DNA of 64,000 nucleotides from Planctomycetota bacterium (GTDB lineage Bacteria > Planctomycetota > UBA8742 > UBA2392): assembly GCA_020425605.1 (NCBI GenBank), contig JAGQRH010000015.1:1-64000 (forward strand). The letters run 5' to 3'. A program made the position numbers and the translations under genes. Below are positions 53,873 to 61,272 of this stretch, one piece after another. The notes below the pieces were generated by a model. That model saw only the letters and a program-made list of their open reading frames with translations, did no database searches and was not told the origin of the DNA. The stretch's first letter is position 1, and each line of letters begins with the position of its first letter.

Positions 53873-54247
53873 ATGAAGTATGCACTGTCCATCCTGATGT
53901 TCACGGCTGCCCTGCTGGGTGGGTGCGCGTCCTATTCGCTGGACATGTCCGGCCTTGAGTCCTACTCGACCGATTCGCTCGACGACACGGCCGACCGCTA
54001 CTCAATGACTTCGCTTGAAAGACTCTCGTCCTCCACTGCGGGAGAAATCTCGGACAGCATGACGGTCTCAGACCTGGAGCACCTGTCCACGGAAGAACTC
54101 GGTGAGACAGCCGACTATTACAGCGTTTCCCGCCTTGAGCACGCCAGCAGCATGCACATGGAGCCGATCGCGGAAAGCCTGTCGATCACCCATCTCGAGC
54201 GCGCGGCGTCTCGCAACCTTGACCCGGATACCATCGGCGGCCGCTAG
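53873..54247 (+). CDS. Small lipoprotein made of 20-residue repeats
   Basis: 124 residues. The signal peptide ends in the lipobox LLGGCASY, so it should be lipidated at Cys19. The whole mature protein is about five repeats of 20-22 residues: SLDMSGLESYSTDSL, SMTSLERLSSSTAG, TVSDLEHLSTEELG, SVSRLEHASSMHM, SITHLERAASRNL. The consensus is S-hydrophobic-x-x-Leu-Glu-Arg/His-x-Ser followed by an acidic, Ala/Asp-rich turn. I know no family with this unit. The stop shares a CTAG palindrome with the convergent HAD gene stop. Confidence 0.7.
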   Translation: MKYALSILMFTAALLGGCASYSLDMSGLESYSTDSLDDTADRYSMTSLERLSSSTAGEISDSMTVSDLEHLSTEELGETADYYSVSRLEHASSMHMEPIAESLSITHLERAASRNLDPDTIGGR

Positions 54248-54975
54248 TGCTTCACTTCGATCCCGAAGCGGTCCTTCAGGAAATCCAGCAAGTCGAAGAA
54301 ATTGTGGATCTCGAAGTCCGGCGTGGTCTCGCCCGGCTCGAACTTTCGTGACGTGCGCTTGTTCAGCACTGTGATCATGCCGATGCGGTTGCATGGGTCG
54401 ACGTCCATGCGCGGGCGGTCGCCGACGTAGATCGCCTCGCTGGGCCGAACTCCGAAGGCAGAACATGCGCGCAGGTACAGCTTCGGGTTCGGTTTGCTGA
54501 TGCCGATTTCGTCGCTGATGAACACACCCTGCGGCTCAAACATGTTCACCAGGCCCAGCCGCACGAGCTTCTCGGCCTGCTTCAAGGCCAGCCCGCTGGT
54601 GATCACGCCCAGCTTCAGCTCGGTCTGGTCGCGCAGTAACTTCAGCACGTCGACGGCGTCTTCATGTGGGCGAAGCTCGCGGAACTTGGTCTCGTGGTAG
54701 CCGACAACACCCGCCGCGACCAGGATCGTGTCGCTCACGCCCTCCCAGTAATGCTTGGGCACCCGCCGCAGGAGCTTGTCGAAGTGATGCTCGTAGTTGC
54801 TGCTGAACTCGACGACGATTTCCTGCAGCTCGCGCAGGGCGTCCTCGGTGGCCATCCGGAAGCCGTGCGCACGCATGTTCTCGATCGCGTTGCGACGCGC
54901 AAGTGCGGCGAACTCGCTGGTTGAGTACAGCGTGTCGTCGATATCGAAAAAGATTGCCCGCAGCGTATCAGCCAT
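54244..54975 (-). CDS. HAD-superfamily hydrolase (CTE7/TIGR02253-like)
   Basis: 243 residues. The HAD motifs are complete: I, IFFDIDDTLYSTS with both Asp; II, GVITSGLALKQ; III, Lys in GISKPNPKLY; IV, YVGDRPRMDVDPC. A four-helix cap is inserted after motif I (RAHGFRMATEDALRELQEIV). A small-molecule phosphatase is likely; the substrate is unknown. The start overlaps the upstream small membrane-protein gene by 8 bases. Confidence 0.88.
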   Translation of the reverse strand: MADTLRAIFFDIDDTLYSTSEFAALARRNAIENMRAHGFRMATEDALRELQEIVVEFSSNYEHHFDKLLRRVPKHYWEGVSDTILVAAGVVGYHETKFRELRPHEDAVDVLKLLRDQTELKLGVITSGLALKQAEKLVRLGLVNMFEPQGVFISDEIGISKPNPKLYLRACSAFGVRPSEAIYVGDRPRMDVDPCNRIGMITVLNKRTSRKFEPGETTPDFEIHNFFDLLDFLKDRFGIEVKH

Positions 54976-55201
54976 CGCTCTTTTCGATCTCCGCGCGAGC
55001 TCGCTCTTCGGCCAACTGACGCTCTCGCATGACCCAGCCTACGATCAGTCCGACGATAAACACGGCCGGGATGGTGATCATGTGGATGCCCCACGGAAAC
55101 TCGTCCGCGCCACGCATCTCGGTGACCACGACGGCAATCGCCCCGGCCAACAGGGCAATGCTGACGGCAACCAACACGACGGGACCTTTTGCCGGACTCA
55201 T
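54968..55201 (-). CDS. Small two-helix membrane protein
   Basis: 77 residues from the ATG at 55201, preceded by CGGAG. Two membrane helices (~6-25 and ~39-58, MITIPAVFIVGLIVGWVM) are followed by a charged helical tail, RERQLAEERARAEIEKS. It overlaps the HAD gene start, so the two are probably coupled. The family is not recognised. Confidence 0.6.
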   Translation of the reverse strand: MSPAKGPVVLVAVSIALLAGAIAVVVTEMRGADEFPWGIHMITIPAVFIVGLIVGWVMRERQLAEERARAEIEKSDG

Positions 55202-55334
55202 AATTCTCCGTAACCACTTGCGGTTGCGCCGCTTGTACCGAGCGCCAGTTTCAACATTTGGCGCGAAAGTAAGTACCACTATAGCGCACTAATGTACTGG
55301 ATACACCAACGACGCCAAACCAAGGAGCGGGGAC

Positions 55335-56108
55335 ATGAGCAAGCTTTTCGTAGTCGCGCTGATCGCGTGCACGTTCGCCATCGGTATGCCACTGGCTGCC
55401 CAAGGCGGCGGCGGCAAGGGCGGCAACTGGGGCAAGGGCAAGCAGTACAAGGGCCCGAACAGCAACGGCGGCGGCAATGGTGGTGGCCAGGGCGGGGGTC
55501 AGGGCTCCGACTGGATGAAGAAGAAGATCGAAGAGATCGGCTGGGGTGAAGACGGCACGGAAGAACGCGTTGAGCCCGGCGACACCGTTAAGGATGACGC
55601 CAAGGAGGCCCGCCTCGAAGAGGAAGCTGACAAGCTCGGCCTTGAAGACAAGAAGATCCGCAAGGACTTCATCAAGTACGGCAAACTCGGCTGGCAGAAA
55701 GCCGAGAAGGAAGACGCCCGCTGGGCCAAGGACTACAAGAAGTACAAGGATAACGAAGAAGCGCTCGCCAAGGTAAAGGTCGAGCACAAGGAAAAGCTCG
55801 ACGCTGCATGGGCCGACGCCGACGAGTCACAGCTCAAGAAGGAAATCCTGACCGAAGAGCAGCTTGAGACCTTCAAGAAGAACACGAAGGACCTGCGCGA
55901 AGAAACCGCGACGGACAAGAGCGTCCGCCAGGATGAGATCCGCGCCCGCAAGATCGAAGAGCTGAAGAAGACGGCCGAAGACTGGGTCAAGGCCCAGAAG
56001 GAAAACGGCACCGACGGCAAAGACAACGAAGTGAAGAAGGAAAAGAAGGACGAAGAAGGCGACAGCAGTGACGACGGCAAGGAAAAGAAGGACGACGAGG
56101 ACAAGTAG
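55335..56108 (+). CDS. Exported Lys/Glu-rich helical protein, paralogue A
   Basis: 257 residues with AAGGAGCGGGG before the ATG. The signal peptide is MSKLFVVALIACTFAIGMPLAAQ. A Gly/Asn-rich linker (~24-57) precedes a charged helical core (~85-215) and an acidic/Lys tail. The core has LGLEDKKIRKDFIKYG and LTEEQLETFKKNTKDLREETATD, which recall the LTxxQ motif of Spy/CpxP periplasmic chaperones (tentative). It is clearly homologous to the protein at 57561-58277: both share the core pattern EKEDxRxxxxYKxYxDN and DLREkTATD. A perfect terminator follows. Confidence 0.65.
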   Translation: MSKLFVVALIACTFAIGMPLAAQGGGGKGGNWGKGKQYKGPNSNGGGNGGGQGGGQGSDWMKKKIEEIGWGEDGTEERVEPGDTVKDDAKEARLEEEADKLGLEDKKIRKDFIKYGKLGWQKAEKEDARWAKDYKKYKDNEEALAKVKVEHKEKLDAAWADADESQLKKEILTEEQLETFKKNTKDLREETATDKSVRQDEIRARKIEELKKTAEDWVKAQKENGTDGKDNEVKKEKKDEEGDSSDDGKEKKDDEDK

Positions 56109-56129
56109 CCGTCTCTGGTAAACAAACAA

Positions 56130-56154
56130 ACGGGCCCCATGCGGGGCCCGTTTT
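56130..56154. terminator. Bidirectional intrinsic terminator
   Basis: ACGGGCCCC/GGGGCCCGT with an ATGC loop, followed by TTTTC on the plus strand and by TTTGTTTGTTT on the minus strand. It serves paralogue A and the convergent HEATH lipoprotein gene. Confidence 0.88.
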
Positions 56155-56171
56155 CTATTGTCTGCAAGGGC

Positions 56172-57419
56172 CTATTCGTCGTGGTAGGTGATCTTCGCCT
56201 TGGCCAGCGCGTCGATGATGGCCGCAAGCTCGGTCGGCGATGCATCACCGTCACCACGCACGACGATGACTTTGCGTGGTGCATTCGGCTCATCCCACTC
56301 GGCCTGGCTCAGATCTTTGAGATCCAACAACGCCTCCCAGAACTGTTTTGCGTCCTCCGCCGTGTCCCAAGTGGTAACCCACAGCTGCAGCTTCTGCTCC
56401 CCCTTGGTGGCGGTGAGCATCACGTCGCCGCCCCAGCCTTCTGCGGCCTCACCCGCGGTGGCCGGGTCGCCATTCAGTGCCAGCTCAACAAGTGTCCCGA
56501 TCTCGCCGGCCGTGTCCGGCTCGCCCAGCTCCCATCCCTCTGGCAGTGCCGCATTCACAGACTCCAGGTCCAACTCAATCTTGTCTCCTGCCTCGCGCTT
56601 GCCGCTGTATTTCTCGACGTGCAGGATCTGCTCCGACGTCAAAGGCAGGTCCTTGAAGGCAGCGTCCACGGCCGCGTAGCTTGATCCATCTGCCAGTTTC
56701 TTCACGAATCGCGCACCGTCGCTGTACAGGAAGATCTTGCGCAGTCGCTCATCGCTCAGGGGCTTCTTCGGGTTCGGCGGGAGCTTCAGCACGTCCAACA
56801 CGCCGTACATGGTCATGTAGGCAACCTGCGGTTGCTCGTCGATCAGCGCGTCGATCATCACCTGGCTGGCTTCGCCCTCGATCAACGCAATAAGCGCCAT
56901 CTGCTGGTCGGTGGTCGTCGGCTTATCGTGCAGCGCCGCGAGATCGTAATGCTGATCCTGCAGCCCGTGGGTCGCCTCGTGGATTCGCAGGCCGAACTGC
57001 CGCTTCTCTCCGGCCGCATCCGGCACCATGTAGAGGCACTTGGTGGAAGGCTTGTAGAAGCCGAGGATGTTCTCCGGCGTGAAGCCGTCGTCGCCCCAGC
57101 CCTTTAGCTCTTCAACCAGCTCTTCGGGGGTGTAGTTGTAGACCGGAATCGGCTGCTTGAACTTCAGCCCGGTGACCTTCTCGATCAGCTCAATGGCCCG
57201 CACCTGGTCGGCCGAATCGGCCGCTTCAAGCTCCCCAAGTGTTGCCTTGGGTTCGGGTTCGGGTTCGGGTTCGGGTTCGGGTTCGGGTTCGGGCCGCGGC
57301 TCAGCGGCCTGCTCGTTGGCCGGTGGGTTCCCCGCAGCGTCATTGCCATCCGGCTTGGATTCCGGCTTCGAGCAGGCGGCGAGCAGCATCAGTCCGACCA
57401 TCAACAGTGCACGCTTCAT
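56172..57419 (-). CDS. Lipoprotein with HExxH-type metallopeptidase-like motif
   Basis: 415 residues from the ATG at 57419, which follows GAGG. The lipobox is LLAAC (Cys16). A Pro-Glu dipeptide repeat (~43-57) encoded by GGGTTC units acts as a linker. The core has RIHEATHGLQDQHYDL with HEATH at 147-151, and a downstream LIEGEASQVMID (Glu181/Glu183). The HExxH plus GEA arrangement is that of gluzincin-like zinc peptidases, so it is probably a surface or periplasmic metalloprotease. The C-terminal ~100 residues form a separate domain (MLTATKGEQKLQLWVTTW). It lies between the two Lys/Glu-rich paralogues on the opposite strand. Confidence 0.72.
   Translation of the reverse strand: MKRALLMVGLMLLAACSKPESKPDGNDAAGNPPANEQAAEPRPEPEPEPEPEPEPEPKATLGELEAADSADQVRAIELIEKVTGLKFKQPIPVYNYTPEELVEELKGWGDDGFTPENILGFYKPSTKCLYMVPDAAGEKRQFGLRIHEATHGLQDQHYDLAALHDKPTTTDQQMALIALIEGEASQVMIDALIDEQPQVAYMTMYGVLDVLKLPPNPKKPLSDERLRKIFLYSDGARFVKKLADGSSYAAVDAAFKDLPLTSEQILHVEKYSGKREAGDKIELDLESVNAALPEGWELGEPDTAGEIGTLVELALNGDPATAGEAAEGWGGDVMLTATKGEQKLQLWVTTWDTAEDAKQFWEALLDLKDLSQAEWDEPNAPRKVIVVRGDGDASPTELAAIIDALAKAKITYHDE
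57249..57290. repeat. GGGTTC hexanucleotide tandem repeat
   Basis: Seven exact GGGTTC units within the HEATH lipoprotein gene, read on the coding strand as Pro-Glu codons. Unit gain or loss keeps the frame and changes only linker length. Confidence 0.9.
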
Positions 57420-57560
57420 ATGGTGTTCCTCAGAATTGGTCCGCCATAGTAGCCCAATGGCCTGTGGCGAGTCTATCACAGGCGAATCTCGCCGAATCCG
57501 CGAAACCCTTGGTCTGGGCCCGGGTGTAATTGGTAGTTCCAATACCTCTGGAGACACCCG

Positions 57561-58277
57561 ATGAACCGTATCGTCACCGTGATGGCCTTTGCACTGCTGT
57601 TTGTGTGCGCGGCCGGCCTCAACGCCCAGGGCCTGGGCAAGAACTACAAGAAGCAGAACGGTTCATACAAGAAGGCCAACGACAAGGCGCAAAAGGCCGG
57701 TCAGGCACAGGCCAAGAAGGCTCAGAAAAACGCCGAGCAGGAAGAGAAAAAGCAGGAACGCGAAGACGCGAAAGCCGAACGCGAGGGCGGAGACGACGAT
57801 GACGGCGGCATCGGCATAGTCGGCGGCGAAAAAGCCGACGAAGTGGCTGAGCCGGGCAGCACCATCAGCCGTGCCATCAAGGACGAGACGCTTGAGAAAA
57901 TAATGGACGAGCTGAAGCTTGAGGACAAAGCCAAGCGCGCCAGCTTCAAGAGCAACGTACGCGGCGCCTGGGAAGACAGCGAGAAAGAAGACAAGCGCTA
58001 CGCGAGCATCTACAAGCGCTACGAAGACAATGACGACAAGCTTGCGGCCGAAAAGAAGGTCCACGAGGACAAGCTGAAGAAGATCTGGGACGATTCGGAC
58101 GAGAAGCTGACGAAGGATGAAGTCCTCGACGAAGCCCAGCTCGCCGCCTGGAAGAAGACCAGCGCGGACCTGCGCGAGAAGACCGCGACGGACCGCTATT
58201 ACGAAGCAAAGAAGAAGGCGGCAGCCGGCGACGACGACGAACCCAAGAAGGAAAAGAAGGAAGAAGACGACAAGTAG
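57561..58277 (+). CDS. Exported Lys/Glu-rich helical protein, paralogue B
   Basis: 238 residues. The signal peptide is MNRIVTVMAFALLFVCAAGLNAQ. A Lys/Gln/Ala-rich N-terminal part and an Asp cluster precede the core shared with paralogue A: LKLEDKAKRASFKSNVRG, EKEDKRYASIYKRYEDN, LDEAQLAAWKKTSADLREKTATD. The tail is Lys/Glu/Asp-only. Function unknown; a Spy/CpxP-like periplasmic or a scaffold role is possible. CTCTGGAGACACCCG precedes the ATG (GGAG). It is divergent from the HEATH lipoprotein gene. Confidence 0.65.
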   Translation: MNRIVTVMAFALLFVCAAGLNAQGLGKNYKKQNGSYKKANDKAQKAGQAQAKKAQKNAEQEEKKQEREDAKAEREGGDDDDGGIGIVGGEKADEVAEPGSTISRAIKDETLEKIMDELKLEDKAKRASFKSNVRGAWEDSEKEDKRYASIYKRYEDNDDKLAAEKKVHEDKLKKIWDDSDEKLTKDEVLDEAQLAAWKKTSADLREKTATDRYYEAKKKAAAGDDDEPKKEKKEEDDK

Positions 58278-58291
58278 TACCAATCCAACAC

Positions 58292-58320
58292 AAAAGGCCG
58301 GCCCATTGGGCCGGCCTTTT
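58292..58320. terminator. Bidirectional intrinsic terminator
   Basis: A perfect 13-bp stem, AAAAGGCCGGCCC / GGGCCGGCCTTTT, with an ATT loop, between convergent paralogue B and the diguanylate cyclase gene. Confidence 0.88.
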
Positions 58321-58336
58321 CAATTCGCTGGCTGAG

Positions 58337-60220
58337 TTACGCCGACTTGCGCACGGCCTTGCGGAGGCGCTTGCTAGGCGCTTCGCCCTTGGCCAGTTTC
58401 TCGCCCTCGTCATCGGTGAGGTAGTCGAGGCGATCGCTGTCGGCGTTCAGCGCGGCATCTTCCTCGGCCTGCAGGGCCTTGATGGCGGCCTCGGCTTCTT
58501 CCTGCAGCTTCTTCTTCGACTTGCGTCGGGCCGGCTTGCGCTTCGGCTTGGCTTCCGCCGAGGATTCTGCGGGTGCCACGACAGGAGTCTCAGCCTTCTT
58601 GCTGCGGCGTTTGCGCTTAGGCTTGGCTGGCTCAGCAGGGAGCGACCCACCAAGGCGTGCGGACAGGTTGCGCGTCAGGAACTCGGTCGCTTCACGCACG
58701 ACTGTATCCACCACGCGCGCTCGGCTGCTGTCGGCGCCGACTACGTCGGCCAGGCCGGTTGCCAGCTTGTCGATGCTCTCGCCAAGTTGTGCGCGGGCCG
58801 ATGCCGCCTTCACGTCCGTGATCGGCGCGGGGTCCTTGTCGCCATCAAGCGGTGAGTTGTCGCCCGCCAGCCCGAGCCGCCGCTTGATCTCCATTCCTGG
58901 GTCGCCGCTGCGTTCCAGCCTGGTGAACTGCTCTTCGCCTTCGCAGACGACGACCAGGTTTCGCCCGCCTTCTTTCGCCACGTAGAGCGCACGGTCGCAG
59001 GCTTCTTTCAGGTCTTTCTCGCTCTTCATGCGTGTCGGGTCGAACTCCGCGACGCCGATGCTGGCGCTGATCGGCAGCAGCCGGCCGCGATCGTCATAGA
59101 ACTCGGTGCAGGCGATCTTGTGGCGCATGCGCTCGGCTGCCTTGGCGGCGTCTTCCTCTGTGGTACCGCAGCAGACTATGCACAGCTCCTCACCGCCGTA
59201 GCGGTAGGGCGTGTCGCTCTCACGTGCTTCGCGCTTGAGAATGTTGCTTATCTCGGCCAACACAGTGTCGCCGGCCAAGTGCCCGTATGTGTCGTTGATG
59301 TGCTTGAACTTGTCGACGTCGAGCATGATCAGGCTCAGCGGCGCGCCCGTGCGCTGGGCGATTGCGACCTGCCGCTTCATTTGGTCTTGATAGTGGTTGG
59401 CGTTGTATAGACCGGTCTTTTCATCCTTGATGGCGCGGTCCCACATGCTGGCTGTCTTCAGGCCGAGTGACACCATGCGCACCAACTGCGCCATCGCCTG
59501 CTCGTAGGCGGGCATTTCGTCCTGGAAGTCGGGCTCATCGGCCACATTGCGGGCGATCCGCACAACGCCGCGCACGCCGTCGGGAGTGCTGAAGTAGACA
59601 GCCAGCACAAACTCGCCGGTCTTCTCATTCAATTGACGTACCTGGCGCCCGATGCGAACGGCATCGTCCACCAGCGAACACTCGATCGCGCCTTCCACAA
59701 GAATGGGAGGGAAGCGGTCTACGCCCTGGCGGCGCTCTGCGCGCACAACAGCCTTGCCCGCCTCATCAATGGTGAATACCGCGATGGAGTCGCTGTGGGC
59801 GAAATGCTCCAGTTGCTCCAGGACGACGCTGAGAATGCGCTCGAAGTCGACTTCCTGCTTGATGGCCATGCTTACCTGCTGCGCGGCCGAGACCAGGTCG
59901 AGGTTGCGCATCAGGCGAGTGCGTTCCTTGGCTACATCTTCATTAAGGAAGCGCTGGAGTTGACGGTACTCGTTCTCGAAGCGCACGCGGGCGCGATAGG
60001 TCGCGCTCGCGAACAGTGCCAGCAAAGTGGCCATCAGGGCAGAAAGCCCGCCCGCCACGGCGATAATGGAAAACGCCCACGGATCGGAATGGATCTCGGG
60101 CGCGAACGGATTCATTCGTGCAAAGAAGTACGTAACCAGCACAATCGTGCCGATCGGCAGCAGCAGGGCGACACCCAACAGGTACGTCGAGTGCCATGTC
60201 ACGTTGTTGTGTGTCGGCAT
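58337..60220 (-). CDS. Membrane diguanylate cyclase (GAF-GGDEF) with basic C-terminal tail
   Basis: 627 residues from the ATG at 60220, which follows GGGGA. Two membrane helices (~13-33 and 47-73) and a linker helix precede a GAF domain (~125-255). The GGDEF domain (~262-425) has DVDKFKHIND and an active GGEEL at 342-346. An inhibitory RxxD site (RESD, 333-336) lies exactly five residues ahead, so product feedback is expected. The last ~190 residues are disordered, with blocks of KRKRRSKK and KPKRKPARRKSKKK reminiscent of nucleic-acid-binding histone-like tails. It should make cyclic-di-GMP. Confidence 0.88.
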   Translation of the reverse strand: MPTHNNVTWHSTYLLGVALLLPIGTIVLVTYFFARMNPFAPEIHSDPWAFSIIAVAGGLSALMATLLALFASATYRARVRFENEYRQLQRFLNEDVAKERTRLMRNLDLVSAAQQVSMAIKQEVDFERILSVVLEQLEHFAHSDSIAVFTIDEAGKAVVRAERRQGVDRFPPILVEGAIECSLVDDAVRIGRQVRQLNEKTGEFVLAVYFSTPDGVRGVVRIARNVADEPDFQDEMPAYEQAMAQLVRMVSLGLKTASMWDRAIKDEKTGLYNANHYQDQMKRQVAIAQRTGAPLSLIMLDVDKFKHINDTYGHLAGDTVLAEISNILKREARESDTPYRYGGEELCIVCCGTTEEDAAKAAERMRHKIACTEFYDDRGRLLPISASIGVAEFDPTRMKSEKDLKEACDRALYVAKEGGRNLVVVCEGEEQFTRLERSGDPGMEIKRRLGLAGDNSPLDGDKDPAPITDVKAASARAQLGESIDKLATGLADVVGADSSRARVVDTVVREATEFLTRNLSARLGGSLPAEPAKPKRKRRSKKAETPVVAPAESSAEAKPKRKPARRKSKKKLQEEAEAAIKALQAEEDAALNADSDRLDYLTDDEGEKLAKGEAPSKRLRKAVRKSA

Positions 60221-60369
60221 TGGTATCCCCGCGGCGCTGTTGCAATCCGCTGTCGGGATATCGGACTGATCGCACACGATCTTTAGGAGATCGTGTCCGG
60301 TGGCCCGTGTTTCGTGGGTCGCGCGCAGCCGCATGCCGCTGGTGTGGCGCGCGATACAACCAACACAAA

Positions 60370-60399
60370 CAAAACGGCCCGCGCTGATGCGCGGGCCGT
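60370..60399 (-). terminator. Intrinsic terminator of the HU gene
   Basis: ACGGCCCGCGC / GCGCGGGCCGT, 11-bp perfect stem with a TGAT loop, followed on the minus strand by TTTTGTTTG. It lies 21 bases past the HU stop. Confidence 0.88.
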
Positions 60400-60419
60400 C
60401 TGTTTTGATCGATTCAAGG

Positions 60420-60713
60420 TTACTTCTTGCCCTTGTTGATCTTGTCCTTGAATTCCTTGCCGACCTTGAAGCCGACGGTCTTGTAGGCCTTGATCTTCAT
60501 GGCCTGGCCGGTCTGCGGGTTGCGGCCGTTGCGGGCGCTGCGTGAGCGAACGCTGAAGGTGCCGAAACCGATGATCTGGACCTTGCCGTCCTTCTGAACG
60601 CCTTCGCGAACCGCGTCGACGACCGCGTCAAAAGCGCGCTCTGCGGCGGCCTTGCTCTCGAAACCGGCCTTCTTGTTCTTGAGGATCAGGTCAACCAACT
60701 GTGCCTTGTTCAT
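60420..60713 (-). CDS. HU/IHF-family DNA-binding protein
   Basis: 97 residues from the ATG at 60713, which follows GGAG. MNKAQLVDLILKNKKAGFESKAAAERAFDAVVDAV forms the helical half. GKVQIIGFGTFSVRSRSARNGRNPQTGQAMKI is the beta-arm signature with the RNPQTG arm tip and intercalating Pro. The Lys-rich end KDKINKGKK is typical of HU. It compacts and bends DNA non-specifically. A long (~560-bp) upstream region with repeats and hairpins suggests complex control. Confidence 0.95.
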   Translation of the reverse strand: MNKAQLVDLILKNKKAGFESKAAAERAFDAVVDAVREGVQKDGKVQIIGFGTFSVRSRSARNGRNPQTGQAMKIKAYKTVGFKVGKEFKDKINKGKK

Positions 60714-60942
60714 CTTTGCTCCGTTGCCCGTCATTGGGCGGTTTGAAAATCGTTAGCCACCCGAGACCACCCCGGCGTGACTGTAATCTCTGACTTGGAC
60801 ATCTACACAAGATGTAGTCTGTCGTGAACTAATTTGAATCGGTATTCAGGAACTTCCATCCGGGTAGCCCCTGAACTTCGCTGTTCAGGACGACCCCTCC
60901 GGAGCCCTTTGATTCCAAGCCCCAACGGCTTGCGTTGGCCGG

Positions 60943-60971
60943 AAAATAGCCCGCGCCGACACCCCGGTCAA
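60943..60971 (-). promoter_or_regulatory. Candidate sigma70-type promoter upstream of HU
   Basis: On the minus strand, TTGACC (60966-60971), 17 bases, then TATTTT (60943-60948). It would give an untranslated leader of about 230 bases before the HU ATG. Confidence 0.4.
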
Positions 60972-61112
60972 GTGGGTCCCTGCAAATTGTTGAAAAATTC
61001 CCGCCCGCAAACCCGCTTGAAATGGGGCTTTTTTCGGGCACTCACCGAACGAATTCGCTTGACACTGCATTCTGCAGACGATACATGCCCGCCCGCCTGT
61101 CAAGCGGGTCCC
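60967..61112 (-). repeat. Pair of 14-bp direct repeats with embedded TTGAC
   Basis: GTCAAGTGGGTCCC (60967-60980) and GTCAAGCGGGTCCC (61099-61112) match at 13 of 14 positions, 132 bp apart. On the minus strand each reads GGGACCCrCTTGAC, so each carries a -35-like TTGAC. Confidence 0.6.
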
Positions 61113-61241
61113 CGGGCGGTGTCGGCTTCAATGCCCTTGACAGCGGCGCTGGCCAGCACCTCCCGCGAATCGGCCACCATGGCGGTTTTCACGCCACCTG
61201 TGACCGCGTTCCCGATGTGATCGGCGTCCGGTAATCTCTGG

Positions 61242-61272
61242 GCAATTGGGAAACTGACACACCCCCAATTGC
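61242..61272. terminator. Weak hairpin at the end of the TPR gene
   Basis: GCAATTGGG (61242-61250) pairs with CCCAATTGC (61264-61272) over a 13-base loop, touching the TPR-gene stop. No U tract follows, so termination is uncertain. Confidence 0.3.

Larger units (their letters stand above)
60714..61271. other. Long region upstream of HU with hairpins and promoter-like repeats
   Basis: No convincing gene is seen in these 558 bp. Two stable hairpins lie downstream of a candidate promoter: CCTGAAC/GTTCAGG (60870-60889) and CCAACG/CGTTGG (60922-60938). A small inverted repeat, ACATCT/AGATGT, lies at 60799-60815. Together they suggest a structured HU leader or a small RNA on the minus strand. Confidence 0.35.

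Noticed and set aside
106-61024. Exact 17-mer CAAACCCGCTTGAAATG at 106-122 and 61008-61024
   Set aside because: A pair of identical 17-mers somewhere in 64 kb of GC-rich DNA is not far from chance, and the flanks do not align.
60834-61220. 128-codon plus-strand frame upstream of HU
   Set aside because: Pro/Arg/Ser-rich, no ribosome binding site, and it overlaps the repeats and hairpins that point to a non-coding region.
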